Below are positions 23,296 through 35,740 of a stretch of 64,000 nucleotides of DNA, piece by piece; position 1 is the stretch's first letter; every line of letters starts with the position of its first letter. Made by a program: the position numbers and the translations under genes. Source of the DNA: Rallus limicola (lineage: Eukaryota > Chordata > Aves > Gruiformes > Rallidae); contig JAKCOZ010000008.1 of assembly GCA_022605955.1 (NCBI GenBank), positions 37,364,547 through 37,428,546 on the forward strand, written 5' to 3'. Under the pieces are notes generated by a model. The model had not been told where the DNA came from. It searched no databases and saw only the letters and a list, made by a program, of their open reading frames with translations.

Positions 23296-25634
23296 ATGTC
23301 AGACACAGGATCACTCATGCTGCCATCTCAGCGTGTATCTCAGCGTGCTCCATGTACAGCCAGCATGGCAAACACAATCACTGCCACGTATTTGGTAGAA
23401 GGACAAGGAAGGGGAGAATGAATGCCTGGAATTAGACCCAGATTTAATGCAGTGGTAGGTACACAGTTGTCTGTATGTCCAAACTACTAACAGGCCTGGG
23501 AGCCTGCCAGAGTCAACTCGTTAGAAATAATGCAGGGCACAAGAAGCTTAAAGCAGGACAGGGAAGAAAGAAGAACGTCTCAGAGACCTCTGGCATCTTT
23601 GGCTCACACAGGACCATCCATCAGGCATCCAAAGAGAGTATGGGCACATGACCACACTTCTGCTGGTCCTTCCTGCTCTACCAAGGACTGCTGCCAGATG
23701 GAAAGGAGCTGACAGTGCCCTGGCTGGATCCCCAGCATCAGCCATTAGGACCCACTTTCCTGCCACCTTTTCAGCTCATACAGCACTCAGGCCTCTGTCC
23801 CAGCACACATTGAGCACATGGTCCACTCCTCTCCTGTATCAGTCCTCTCAACAGCACAGCAAGGTTAGAGGCAAAAAAGAAACCAAGAAACCAAGGTACA
23901 GGTAGGTGTTTGTGCTGTGACAATGTCCTCCAGCACAGGAGACCCCAGCTCACACCACAGTGAGATATAATTATTTTTCCCCCACACACACAGATCTTAA
24001 AGATGCTGCAGGACCAATTCTGCATCGTAGGCGTTAAAACGGCACAGTACAGTGGCCAAATTTCAAGTCCTTATTACACCAAAGGCACAATGACACCAGA
24101 AAGCAGCTGAAGAAACCTAAGGGACTCAACCCTTTCCTCCCCCATTTGCAGGGCTTCAGCAGGTGATGGGTGGCAGGGAGGAGGCAGAGAGTTCAAACAA
24201 GCTTGTCAGATGGAAAATGCTATTAAATACCAGCATTCCCAACACATTTAGGTATGTTCAGTCTGTCTCTAAGCAATAGGCAAAGATACACTTAAACATG
24301 AGATTAAAGCCTGAAGAACAGTATTTTCCATTGATGAAAGACATTCCTTACCACAATGATGGCTTCAGTCCCACACTCTGACTGGGCTGGCCCTGCGTGG
24401 AGCGGACAAGAGGGAATTGGCTGAGGCTAAAGGAGGGAAGGTTCAGACCAGATACTGGGGAAGTTCTTTACAGAGAGAGTGGTGAGGGGCTGGAACAGGC
24501 TGCCCAGAGAGGGGGTGGCTGCCCTGCCCCTGGGGGTGTTCAAGGCCAGGTTGGATGGGGGTGTGGACAACCTTGTGTAGCTCCAGGCCTGGAGGTTGGT
24601 GTCCCTGCCTGTGGCAGGGGGGTTGAAAGTCTGTGGTCCTTGGGGTCCCTTCCAACCCAAACCAGACTGTGATTCTATGATCCTTACAGGTGCCTTCCAG
24701 CTCAGGAGATGATATATATCTCAAAGCTCATAAAAGCATATACATTTAGATGTCTCAATGCAGGAGAAGAATAGATGTTCTCCCTTACAGATGCACCACC
24801 TCACATTCTATATTTTACAGTGCACTGCTGGTAAGAAGCATCACCACAGACAATGTGGCTATTATTTGAAGACTCATCTTGTACCACTTGAGAAGATCTG
24901 CTTGAAACAGAAGCACTTACTAACTCAGAGGCCATGAGGGAACGCAGTTCTACACATGAATTTTGATTAGGACTAGCACTGAGAGGACAAGCTAGTTGCT
25001 GAAGCCAGCCCTTTCACCACACACAAGACTATAAAATGTGCTATTCCCACCCCGTCCTTGGCTCCTGCTCTTGTTGTCTGCCTTCATTCAAATGGTTTCC
25101 ATGCCATTTCATTAGCAGGATAGGAAAATTAACACCATTTTCTAACATGTAGGGGGGAAAAAGGGAAAAAAGAAAAAAAAAAAAGGGGTGTGTGTGTGGA
25201 AAATTCACTTCCTTGCTTCTGCTGTTGTAGCTCCAAAGCTAAGCAAGGCCAGCTGCTCAGGAAATACCACTGTAATGAACGCATTATTGAACGTGGAAGC
25301 ATCAGTCGAGATTCCTGTCAAAACTTTCACGTGCTGCAAACGGGCTAGCGATCAAAGGGCTCTTCTGAAATCCTTCTTAGCCATGTTTAACAGCTTCATC
25401 TTTCCAAATTCAGGCAACAGGATCAAAATGACTTTGAAATACATCACACCCACAAGATCTAGAGTAATTTCAATTGGAAGCCAGGAGCTGCTACTCCTCG
25501 CTAACACCCAACGCTACTGTTTGCTAGATGCTGCATTTACTCCAGACCAAGCAAGGGAAGAAAAGTTGTCACTAGAAAGGACTTCCTTTCAAATAGCAAA
25601 GCCCATCAGTTGGCAACACTCAAAAGGCATTAAC
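23296..25634. other. Unique sequence around one CR1 fragment
   Basis: A frame of 157 codons at 25188-25661 runs into the next CR1 and has no protein signature. An A-rich, then GT-rich patch lies at about 25150-25200. Nothing else is seen. Confidence 0.5.
24398..24680 (+). mobile_element. CR1 3' fragment
   Basis: A short 3' piece that starts near GGACAAGAGGGAATTGG and ends GACTGTGATTCTATGA. It belongs to the same subfamily as the copies at 38.7 kb and 53.3 kb (shared segment GGTGTTCAAGGCCAGGTTGG). Confidence 0.92.
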
Positions 25635-26437
25635 TGGAGAGCTGGGCTGGGAAAAATCTAATGAAGTTCAACAAGAGCAAGTGTAAAGTCTTGCACCTGG
25701 GGAGGAACAACCGACTTTATCAGTACAGGCTGGGGATGAGCTGCTGGAGAAGAGCTCTGTGGAGAAGGACCTGGGGGTCCTGGTTGATGACAGGTTGGCC
25801 ATGAGCCAGCAGTGTGACCTGGGGGCTAAGAGAGCAAATGGGATCCTGGGGGGCATCAGGAAGAGTGTGTCCAGCAGGTCGAAGGAAGTGATCCTCCCCC
25901 TCTACTCTGCCCTGGTCAGGCCCCACCTGGAGGATTGTGTCCAGTTCTGGGCTCCCTGGGATAAAAAAGACAGGGACCTTCTGGAGAGAGTCCAGAGAAG
26001 GGCAAAGAAGATGATTAGGGGCCTGGAGCATCTCCCCTATGAGGAAAGGCTGAGTGAGCTGGGGCTGTTCAGCCTGGAGAAAAGAAGACTTAGGGGGGAC
26101 CTAATTAGTGTTTATAAATATCTTAGACTTGGGATGCAGGGGGAATTGGCCAGCCCCTTTTCAGTGTCTGTGGGGACAGGACAAGGGGCAATGGCTGCAA
26201 GTTGGAGCACAGGAAGTTCCACACCAACATGGGGAAGAACTTTTCCCCAGTGAGGGTGAGGGAGCCCTGGGACAGGCTGCCCAGGGGGTGTGGAGTCTCC
26301 TTCTCTGGAGAGATTCAAGTCTCATCTGGATGCCTGTCTATGCAATATGAGATAGGGAGCTGCTTTGGCAGGGGGGTTGGACCCGATGATCTCTTGAGGT
26401 CCCTTCCAATCCCCTAAGATTCTGTGATTCTCTGATT
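25635..26437 (+). mobile_element. CR1 3' part with a largely open ORF2 C-terminus
   Basis: About 0.8 kb. The left end encodes [18 protein letters not shown] frame open from 25759 to 26253 (164 codons) covers the C-terminal region with [20 protein letters not shown] and [20 protein letters not shown]. The catalytic reverse-transcriptase and endonuclease parts are missing. The tail is AAGATTCTGTGATTCTCTGA. One frameshift separates the two coding pieces, so it is a non-functional remnant but a young one. Confidence 0.94.
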
Positions 26438-27474
26438 TTACAGGGCAGCATCTGCCTATGTTTTAAATAAGTAATATTATAGAGGTTTCAATCAGCTGAC
26501 AGTGCTGAACAATTCTGTGATGACCAAGTTCCTACAGCTGCTGATGTCTCTCTGTTACAGCTGGGATGAAGAAATTTCCCTGAAATTTTTTTACCTGTTT
26601 TTTTGGTGGGTTTTTTAATGTGACAAATACTGCCATCAGTGTTACAAGGAGAAAATTATGGGTAGATATAGCATTTACAGCTATTGCATGGCAAGGTGGA
26701 AGACCAAATAGGGATTTTCTTGGAGGTAGACACCAAAAACACAAGGCACAGCTGAAATACCCACTGGATATTGGGAGAACAGAACAAAAACAACCACCAA
26801 ACACCATAACAACACCACAGTTCCTCATGGTAGCTGTTGATCAGAGCAGATAGCTGAGAAGTTGTAAAGCCTCCGTGCTCCAAGGTGGCCCTGCTTTTCA
26901 TGGGGCCAGACCCAGGAACTCCAGGAACTGACTGCTCCTGTGGTATGACTGAAATACCAGGTTTCACATGCGCTGTACTGGCTTGCTTAGGGTACCACTT
27001 CTGGCTTTCATGCTGCTGTGCCACTTGGAAGGAAGCACCACTAGCAAGTCTGTTCTTTCTTGCATGAGCAGATGGATTGTAGCTGGTGACTCAGCTTCTT
27101 CTCCAAGCACATCATTGGGATTCCTGCTATTTCCCCCAAAAGAGCCTTTTTGTTGTCTTACAAGATCCTACAAGTCTAGCACACAAAGTAGAGTCCTGCA
27201 AATTACACAATCCTTTGTTACTAACCTGAAGTAACAACTGAGCTTTCTATTTTTCTCCCAATTGCACCAGCCATATTGCATTACCATCTACTGGAATTTA
27301 CTTCCAGAATATTTCATTTTACAGTGTCTGAAGTTTTAAATCTATTTAGTATCTGGTATCTTGCCTGGTTAGTTACTCAAGTGTTCCTAGGAAAGTTACC
27401 CCCCTCCTTCAAAAACCATAAAAAAACCCATCCAAGATGTAGTGCATTGAGAAAAACAACCAATCCACAGTATG

Positions 27475-27965
27475 GAATCACAGAATCATTAAGGCTGGAA
27501 AAGACCTCCAAAATCATCTAGTCCAACCATCTCCCCCTGCTCCTGCTCCCCCTATTACTTACTAACCCATGTCCTTAAGTACCTCATGCAGCCTTTCCTT
27601 GAACACACCAAGAGACAGTGACTCCATCACCTCCCTGGGCAACCTGTTCCAATGCCCAACCACTCTTTCAGAGAAGAAATTTCTCCTCATTTCTAACCTG
27701 AGCCTCCCCTGGGGCAACTGGCAGCCATTCCCTCTTGTTCTGTCTCTGGTTTTCTGTGAGAAGAGGCTGAGCTCCAGCTCCCCACAACCTCCTGTCAGGT
27801 AATTGTAGAGAGCAAGGAGGTCTCCCCTGAGCCTCATCTTCAGACTAAATTCAAGTCCCTTAACTGTTCCTCATCAGACTTGTGTTCCAGTCCCTCACCA
27901 GCTTCATCACCCTTGTCTGGACACACGCCAGGGACTCGATGTCTGTCTTGTAGTGAGGGGTATAT
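27475..27965 (-). mobile_element. CR1 3' fragment
   Basis: Its tail is on the left (GAATCACAGAATCATTAAGG). The reverse strand carries [19 protein letters not shown] and further upstream the tract that codes for VQTRVMKLVRDWNTSLM-like sequence, degraded. Confidence 0.93.
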
Positions 27966-28460
27966 TGAACAGAAACAGTACCCTGAAGCACCTACCATCT
28001 CCTCACCAAGAAGACGAGAACAAAGCAATACTCAAGAGCCTTCACTACCCTCTACTGCCTCAATCCAAGTGTTTTCTACAAGCAATGACACTGACTTCAC
28101 ACAGATAAGGGCATTGCAAGCCCTGACACTGCACTACATGTTGATGCTTTCTCTGGTTGCTCTTGAGATGTTAAAACCCATCTATATTCAAGGAAACAGC
28201 TAAATGAGCAGGTGGAGATTTCTTTCTTTCACAGACCACCTGTGTTTAAAGGGATATATCCACTTTCTAATCGCAGAAGCTTGATGAAGTAGCAGGTAAA
28301 GAGCAGCTTACATAAGGACAGTTTCTATACATATGCTAAGATACTTGACTCCCCTAAACAACAATTAAAGCCCCATGAGAACCAGAGTATCCAACACACC
28401 TGAACATGGAAGTCAAATAATCCTGGCAACACAGGTAATACCAAGAAAACATTGTCTTCT

Positions 28461-28500
28461 TCTATTATTTTCTATTATTATTATTATTTCTATTATTATT
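28461..28500. repeat. (ATT)n imperfect microsatellite
   Basis: ATT units interrupted by TC at two places. Confidence 0.9.
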
Positions 28501-28814
28501 ACAGAGTTTTATGTTTAGGGACCAAAGGTGAATTTCATTTATGTCATGTGAAGGTCTTCAATCTCTCCAAGAAGAGTAACACAGAAGCATTATCCAGAAA
28601 AATTCCACCTCTACACTTTCACTCCAAAAAAAGAGCCTGTGTGTAAGGCAGTGCAGTGGAGAGCAGATCTCCACCTTCACCCACAGCGGTCCTTCCATCA
28701 ATGGCACCGCAAGGAAAGCCGAGCAGATGCACAGAGAGCTCCACATCACCACGTGTGGATGCTTCAGCACAAGCTTCTGCAACTGCCTCTTCAGACTGAT
28801 TCAGGATAACAGAT

Positions 28815-28815
<1 letters not shown>

Positions 28816-28850
<35 letters not shown>
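28816..28850. repeat. (GT)n microsatellite, about 17 units
   Basis: An uninterrupted TG/GT run of 35 bases. Probably polymorphic. Confidence 0.97.
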
Positions 28851-28853
<3 letters not shown>

Positions 28854-28968
28854 TGCTGACAAATGCTTCACTTGATACACCTGACTGTATCAAGGACAGC
28901 TCAAGCTATCCTTCCCATACATTCTGCTCTACAACAGCTTTGTCACAGTAAGAATTATCTAAGTATAA

Positions 28969-29165
28969 TTTCTTCATGGAAAGAATGGTCAGGCATGGGA
29001 CCAGGCTGCCCAGAGAGGTGGTGGACTCTGGTGCGCACCAGAGGATGGATGACCCTAGATAGATTTAAGAGATGGGTAGATGAGATGCTCAGGGATATGG
29101 CTTAGTAGAGGACAGGTGTGGTTGGACTTGATCTCAAAGGTCTTTTCCAACCTAGTGATTCCGTC
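28969..29165 (+). mobile_element. Short CR1 3' fragment
   Basis: About 200 bp, beginning TTTCTTCATGGAAAGAATGG and ending in a diverged tail (CCTAGTGATTCCGTC). Only the end of ORF2 and the 3' UTR are left. Confidence 0.88.
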
Positions 29166-30205
29166 TTAAGTTAGGAAGCTGGCATAGAACAAGCTGTGTG
29201 AGCCAGAGTCCTGAAGGTCCTGGCATGCACAAGAAAATTAAAGTGACCAGAGGGTTTGAAGCTGAACACTGAAAGGCTGGTTTTAAATTGAGATCAGGCA
29301 GAGCAGATAAAAGCTGAAGAGATAATGCCTTCCTGAGTACAGAGAGTGTGATACGTGGAAAATCCATTCAAGAATTCAAGGCTTGTCCACTTGGTAAAAC
29401 AATGAATGGCTTTATTGTCCCTGCCCTTCTTATCAGGAAAGGATTTTCAAGTATGCTCCTTCAACTTCCACTATGGCCTTTATGTCCAAGTTAAACAGTT
29501 GGCTGTTGGCATTTGTGACAAAGAAAACCAACCTCTACTGACTCCAAGGAAAGTCTTAATGGGATGATTTGCACCCTCTTGATTCTAATTATGACTTTGT
29601 ACAAGTATTAAATCATACACCCCTAGGTGTATGCTGGCACTAGGACTCCTGTTGATTATTATACAGCCAAAATCCCTTACAATAAGGCATGGAGGCAGTC
29701 AGGAGCTTAGCACTTCCACATTAAACATGATTTCACCAGGGAGTGCCCCAAGATGCAGTCCTAGTAAACACTCAGTACCTACTGCTGACCCAAATATGCT
29801 GCATGCTACTCTGTGTCTTATGCCCTCACTCCCATACTGATCTCCAACTGCATGGCCCATCTCCATCAATACTTAATAGGTGATGCTCTTTTATTAATAT
29901 GCTTACTATAAAAAGTGGTTTTGACAGTCATACCATAAAACACGTGGGAAGTAATCCCACTAACACACCTTGAGACTACAAGACTACAACAACTCAGCCA
30001 AGACTGCCTGTGAACTTCATATCCAGCACATAGGGACTAGGAGAGAGTCACATAAATCATGGCAGGAGGTGGACAAAGCAAACTGGTACTGCTTGGCAGT
30101 GGAAGCAGCACTTGCTAACATGCACTTAATGCAACCCAGCTGGAAGCAAGCAAGTTCTTCTAACCCTCATTTGATACCTCATGAACCTCCTGTCACAGGG
30201 TATTA

Positions 30206-30581
30206 GGCTGAGTTAGGGTTGTTCAGCCTGGAGAAGTCTCCAGGAGGACCTTATAGCACCTTCCAGTACCTGAAAGGTGCTGAGGAAGAACTGTTTCTGA
30301 GGATATGGAGCGATAGCGTGAAGGGTGATGGTTTTAAACTCAAAATGGGAGGATTTAGGTTGGATATTAGGAAGAAGTTCTCTGATATGAGCATGGTGGA
30401 TCACTGGGACAGGTTACCCAGAGAGGTGGGGCAGGCTCATCCCTGGAAACACTCAAGGTCAGGCTTGATAGGGCTCTGAGCAACCTGATGTAATGAAGAT
30501 AATTCCTGCTTGTTGCAAGGGGTAGGACTAGATGGCCTGTAAAAGGTCCTTTCCAACCTTACACATTCTATGGTTCTATGA
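30206..30581 (+). mobile_element. CR1 3' fragment
   Basis: It begins GGCTGAGTTAGGGTTGTTCA and ends CATTCTATGGTTCTATGA. It resembles the reverse-strand copies at 31.0 kb and 57.7 kb, which share a segment around LKMGGFRLDIRKKFS. Confidence 0.92.
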
Positions 30582-30611
30582 ATTTATGAGAATTCAGCAA
30601 ATATTATTAAT

Positions 30612-30700
30612 GGTTTGAAGTTGCATTGGGGAACTTGAGGTTGCTTATTATGAAAAATTTCTTTACTGCAAGGGTAATGAGAATACAGAGGGCTGCCAAC
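30612..30700 (+). mobile_element. Possible small CR1 piece
   Basis: The order of motifs (GGTTTGAAGTTGCA, GAACTTGAGGTTGC, AAAAATTTCTTTACTGC, GGGCTGCC) follows the CR1 3' coding region but is poorly matched. It may be an older copy partly overwritten by its neighbour, or chance resemblance. Confidence 0.45.
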
Positions 30701-31022
30701 TGCACCTTGGTAAAAAGGACTTCAGTGCTAAATTTGTGTACCCACATTAGACCTTCCCTGGTAATTTCTGCAACAGCCACTGTGTGCTTTGTTATGAAGA
30801 ACCCAAATTAAACCCAGCTTTGCAACTAATATCAAAGAACATAAGTCACACAAGCGTGAAGAGGAACTGGCTTATCTAAAATTTGGGTATTACACCCAGG
30901 TTAGCAACTGCAGTTCCTCTCACTGGAGAGCTGGCCAACGGGCACAATAACCACATGAATTCATCAGAATTCAAAAAGCTGTGGGTCAAGTTACCCAAAC
31001 CAGGCAATGTAACTTCCATCTT

Positions 31023-31290
31023 CATAGAATCATAGAATGCACTGGGTTGGCAGGGATCTCTAAACCCCCTGCAGTAAACAGGGACACTTTTATGCTCAGA
31101 GCCCCATCAAGCCCAACCCTGAATGTCTCCAGGGATGGGGCCTCTACCACCTCTCTGGACAACCCGTGCCAGGGATCCACCACCCTCATATTGAAGAGCT
31201 TTTTCCTAATATCCAACCTAAATCTCCCCTTTTCTAGTTTAAAACCCTCTCTCCCTGTCCTACTGCTCCATGCCCTTGTGAACAGGGCAT
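31023..31290 (-). mobile_element. CR1 3' fragment
   Basis: The tail TCATAGAATCATAGAATG is on the left. The reverse strand includes LDIRKKLFNMRVVDPWHGL. It is a near relative of the copy at 57.7 kb. Confidence 0.92.
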
Positions 31291-31421
31291 GAGTTTGATG
31301 GGAAACATGAATTTAGTGGGAAACAGGACAGAGATCACACTGAAGGCAGATAGACACCTGCAATAGGTGAGGAGGCAGGGATGTTGAGCGTAGGGTGCAG
31401 AAGGACAAGGACCAGCCAGCT

Positions 31422-31560
31422 AGTTCACTTCCACATCAGCAGAATCAAAGCAGCCCTGTGCTGCAAGACAGGGATTTTGCCCAGTAATAGATGTAGAGAC
31501 TCATCTACCAGGGAGAGCCCAATGTACCAGGTGGGTCGAGACTGGCCCTTGGAAATAAAG
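31422..31560 (+). repeat. Unclassified dispersed repeat, copy 2
   Basis: Partner of 22005-22147. The core shared segment is AGAGACTCATCTACCAGGGA. Beyond both ends the two flanks are unrelated, so the boundaries are probably close to the true ends of the element or of the shared part. Confidence 0.85.
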
Positions 31561-34460
31561 GAACCATAATGCATCACTGGACCTTCAGCCATGGTCAAAA
31601 GCCAATTAGTATTTGTCAACTAAGCTGGAAAGGTACATGGTGAAGGCAGCCATGGCTTTTCCTGGAGCAACCAGGAAGAACCACCTGATGGCTGTGGCAG
31701 CAAAGGCCATGCAATCACTAGGCCATCTTCCTTTCCTTACCTCCAGCTACTCTCAGAGGAGATTAAGATCACATCCAAAGAAGTCAGGAAAACAAGAGAC
31801 AGCTACCTTAGCAATTCTTCCTTTTCAAAGTCTAAGGCTCAGACCCACATCCCAGCAAAAGCATTACTGACTGCTTACCTGGGCTTCATTCCTCCTCCAG
31901 TCTCAGTCTTTTTGTGTGTTCCTGTTTCTGTAACAGGTGAAAGAGGAAAGATATCCCACCCAAAGCAGCTTTCCACTCTGCAGATACGCAAAACACCAGC
32001 GCTGGGGCGGGGGGCGGGGCACAGAGGAGGGCTGGAGGAGAGAGAGAGTGCTTCCAGGATGCTGCATCAACCCCAAGTAATGTTTCCTTCCAGCTGCAGG
32101 TCACAAAGTATTCTTTATATAAATGTTAAACCCCTTGATCTGACCTTGCTTTTGCATGAGGCTAGACTAGATGACATCCTGAGGTCTCTTCTAACCTGAG
32201 TTTTCCTACAATGCATAGGCAAAGGTGTGAAAACAGGTCAGAGTTTTGCTATTTTACATTTTATACTAAAAAAACCCTCAAAAATTATTAATATCTATAT
32301 ATTGAAAGGAAAACTTAGCTCATATCTACCCCTTTCCTAACTTTCTGCATGGTGTAACAGAGCAACGCTCCACATCTCCTCCTCCCCTGGCTAAGGGAAC
32401 TACTTCTACATTCACATTAGGTAGAAGCACCTCCACACCCTTCCACGTTCCAAGACAAATGCATTTCACATTTTTCCCACTAGCTGGTCTGCAACAAAAG
32501 GTCCTCAGGCATTACTCAAGAATGTTTTCTCCCATTTCTGGATCATCATGTTAAATTCCAGTATATCGAACTTAAGGTCATTGCCTATTAAGGCAAAGAG
32601 GCTGCAGAACTATGAATTATCTTCTCCATCAGCTTTGTGGTTACCACCCTACTGCTTGCAAAGTATTAGCAGAAAGAAACAGCCACTGAAGCAGAAGGAA
32701 TACTCCATTACTGAATCATTAAGAATCCATCGAACGCCCTTGCACCTACCAGTGATGTCTTTAAAGAAAAAAATAAAATAAAAAGGAGAAAACCTAGAAC
32801 ACCACCACCCAAAAACATCAAGCACCCTTGTCTTCAGTAAATTCAAGAATATGAGCATTGCAACAGATGATCAGCACTGCAGAAAGCATTTCAAGAGAGA
32901 TTTGCAGCCCTAACAAGCACACACACACACTGGATGACAGTTCAAATATAAAGAAAAAAAAAAAAGACTATTCATAACATGAACATCTCACATGGGGAAA
33001 AAAAAAAAATATCTTTAAAGCCATGGTGATATTGCAACAATGTTTCCTGAGGTAATAAAAACCAAAAAAGACTAACTCATATTTTATTTTGGAGGATCAA
33101 CTACAGAAGAGCCTGTCCAGAGGAGCATTCTGTGCCAAAGACACTAAATGGTCATCTTTAAATATATATTGGAAGCAAAATCGATTAAATGCTTAGTACC
33201 AGAACTGAAAAGGCTTTATGTCAAATACCAGAAATCAAGGTGTGGAACTAGAGGTCATTCAATCCTGCCCACGATGTGAGAGGCTGCTAGTTGAGTTCCC
33301 ACTACCCCCCAGCAAGCCAAGTTCTAGAAAAAGAAGAACTTGCATCCCTTTACCTTTGGAAAAGCATGACTGAATGTCTCTGCTACAGTAACATTTGACC
33401 CTAACACCTTCCCAATCTGCACAGATTTTCTCTTCCCCCTACCCAAAGCCAGCTTCCTCTGGCTCTTCAAGACTGAGATTGAACATACATTGTGCCTGAC
33501 CTTTCTCCACTCCCCTGGGCAGGGACACTGCACCAGGCTGATCTGACACGTAACAGAAGGTATCCCCTTCATGATTGAAAGCAGCCTACCTTGTCTAGTC
33601 CCTACTTTTTGTTCACCTATTAAAAACCAACCCTAATTACTTAGCTACACTATTTTCTGCAAAGAAAAAGTCACTGTGGCTCTAAGCTGTGGGTGCGCCC
33701 ATATGATGGGAGTGATCAAGCTTGCTTCATCACTAGGCTCATAGAACTGTGTCAAAGACTAATCCTACCATAAAAAGCAGTTTCAATTGCATCACACAAG
33801 ATGCAAGGCCAAGACACAACCCCTTCTTCCCACTGGAGCATTCAGTAAGCCTAGCCTCTGGATGGCCAATACCCCGACACAGGGACTGCCCAGCCTGCTG
33901 CATCTCCACATGGAGTTCCATGGCCATTCTCCTTCCCTATTTTCCCCAAGTACTTTCCAAGTAAAACACCAGCTGCCAATCAGCAACACTGCCTTTTGTT
34001 TTGTCTCTTTATAGCCTGCCCACACTCAGCAGCTCTAAAGACAAAGCAAGGGCCTTTGCACTCCAGGCAACAAGTTACAAGTTCATGGGATATATTGTGC
34101 TCCTCTACCCAATTCAGCCATAATCACACAATGAAAATCAACCCCACGTGACTGACTGGCAGCGCTTTCAAGTCATCAGCCCCCTTGCACAAGTGCTTTT
34201 TTTGTCAGAACACCACAAGACCTCCCCCATTTCCAAAGGTGTAGATGAAGTCAAGAGGAGTGACGACAAATCTCAATCACAAACATCACCCCAAGACAGC
34301 TTCTGATTACTCACACAGCTCTTCCTACCAAATCAGCTCATCAGACCTACAACTGTTTACCAACTGTTACCATCAAAATCCTATCACTCACATGTTTACG
34401 TAGCTGTAGTGGCAAAAAGTTCAGCCTCCCCGTTTCCATGAAGAATTAGCACACATACAT
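31561..34460. other. Unique sequence
   Basis: Apart from the small CR1 end near 32.17 kb and A-rich runs (about 32954-32966 and 32999-33009), I see nothing. No gene is recognised. Confidence 0.5.
32135..32210 (+). mobile_element. Small eroded CR1 3' end
   Basis: The segment GGCTAGACTAGATGACATCC followed by GAGGTCTCTTCTAACC matches the last part of the CR1 3' UTR (GGACTAGATGATCT...GGTCCCTTCCAACC). The octamer tail has decayed. Confidence 0.65.
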
Positions 34461-34697
34461 AGCTTCATATTCTTTTGCTCTAAAGCCCTGTTAGCATTGG
34501 TATATTTGATCTTTCTGTTCTCTTAGTAAACTCTCCTTATCCCAACCCACGGGCCTCTTAGTTTCTTGGGTTTGGAGTTATTTGCCCCTTCCTTTTCCCT
34601 TCCCTTGTTCCCCCCCTTTCCCTTTTCTCCTGCTCTTTTACTTTAAGGAGCAGGCAGCTGCGTGGATCTCAGCCCAAGCCGGGGTGAAACCCCGACA
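34461..34697 (+). mobile_element. 5'-truncated LTR of the same family (copy E)
   Basis: The stretch from AGCTTCATATTC to the terminal CCCGACA matches the last 235 or so bases of copies A-D, including the pyrimidine tract and the segment GGAGCAGGCAGCTGCGTGG. The first 60% of the LTR is absent, and the sequence to the left is unrelated. No target duplication can be recognised. It was broken by deletion or rearrangement after insertion. Confidence 0.88.
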
Positions 34698-34744
34698 CCT
34701 CTGAAGGTCACCTACTCTGATTCTCACCTACTCTGATACTCAAA

Positions 34745-35740
34745 GCAGTTCCAAGAATCCACAGCAGGTTGCTGAGGCCCACAGTCACTCAAGTTTTAAA
34801 TAACTCCAAGAATGGAGATTCCACAGCTGCTCTCAGCAGCTTGTTCCACTGCTTGACCATCCTCACAGTCACAGTTTCTCCTCCGATCTCCTCAGTCTCT
34901 CATTCCCCTGCTCATCTGTTGCCTTTTGCCTTGTTGCTGCATGCCTCTGAGCCCAGCTGTACGGTCCCCATGAGTTGCAGACAGCTCTAAGGTCACCCTT
35001 ACTACTCTCACTCCTGGAAGCATCACACTTCTCCCTGCCACGCTTAACACACCCAGCCCACTCTGTATCCCACCAGAGCTCGTGGGCATCAATCCCTAGC
35101 AGCTCTCTGCTAACTCCAGCGTGTCTGTGTGCTTCTTGCACAGGGGAACCCCGAACCAGACACAATTACCCAGATGTCATCTCAGAAGTATGACTAGAGG
35201 GAAAGGGTGACCCTTCCTTGACCTTCCAGGTTAATAACCCCAGGGTGCATTTGGCTTTCTTTGCAAGGTAACACTGCCAACTCCCATTCAGCTTGCCCTC
35301 CATCCTAGGTCTCACTAACTTGGCTACACAGGTATAGTAGGAGATGATGTCAAAGGATTTCCTAGAAGGCAGCTATACAGCATACACTGCTCCACTGCTG
35401 TCCACAGAGCAAACTATGTGATCCCAGGGTGAGGGACAACGTTCTCCTCATAGACCTACCCTGGCTGCTCCCATACAGCTTGTCCTTCATCTGTTTAGAA
35501 ATGGCTTCCTGGAGAATTTGTTCCATCCCCTTCCCAATGACTGAAATTCAGCTGACTACCCCAGCATTCCCTGGACTCTCCTTCCACGCTTTAAGCATGT
35601 ACAGCATTTGCTTTTCCCCCATCATCAGGAGCTTCCCCAGTTGCTATCATCTTCTAAGGATGACAAAGTGGCTTTGTTATTACCTGGGTCAGTTCTCAGC
35701 CAATGCTCAAACGCATCTTTTCTGACCAGATGTAGGCTGG
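34745..35740 (-). mobile_element. Old CR1 of about 1 kb reaching into the reverse-transcriptase region
   Basis: From left to right the plus strand gives the reverse complement of the 3' UTR, the ORF2 C-terminal region (about 34870-35300) and part of the reverse-transcriptase region (about 35430-35740, matching the plus-strand CR1 tract for the Lys-Gly-Met-Glu...motif area). Many small indels and stops break it, and the 3' octamer tail is not recognisable. It is clearly older than the other copies. It starts about 50 bp after the truncated LTR. Confidence 0.78.

Larger units (their letters stand above)
26438..30205. other. Unique sequence between CR1 copies
   Basis: Holds the ATT and GT microsatellites. 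No gene is recognised in 26.44-27.47, 27.97-28.97 or 29.17-30.20 kb. Confidence 0.5.

Noticed and set aside
25188..25661. 157-codon plus-strand frame
   Set aside because: It runs from a GT-rich patch through unique DNA into a CR1 copy, has no protein signature, and is within chance expectation.
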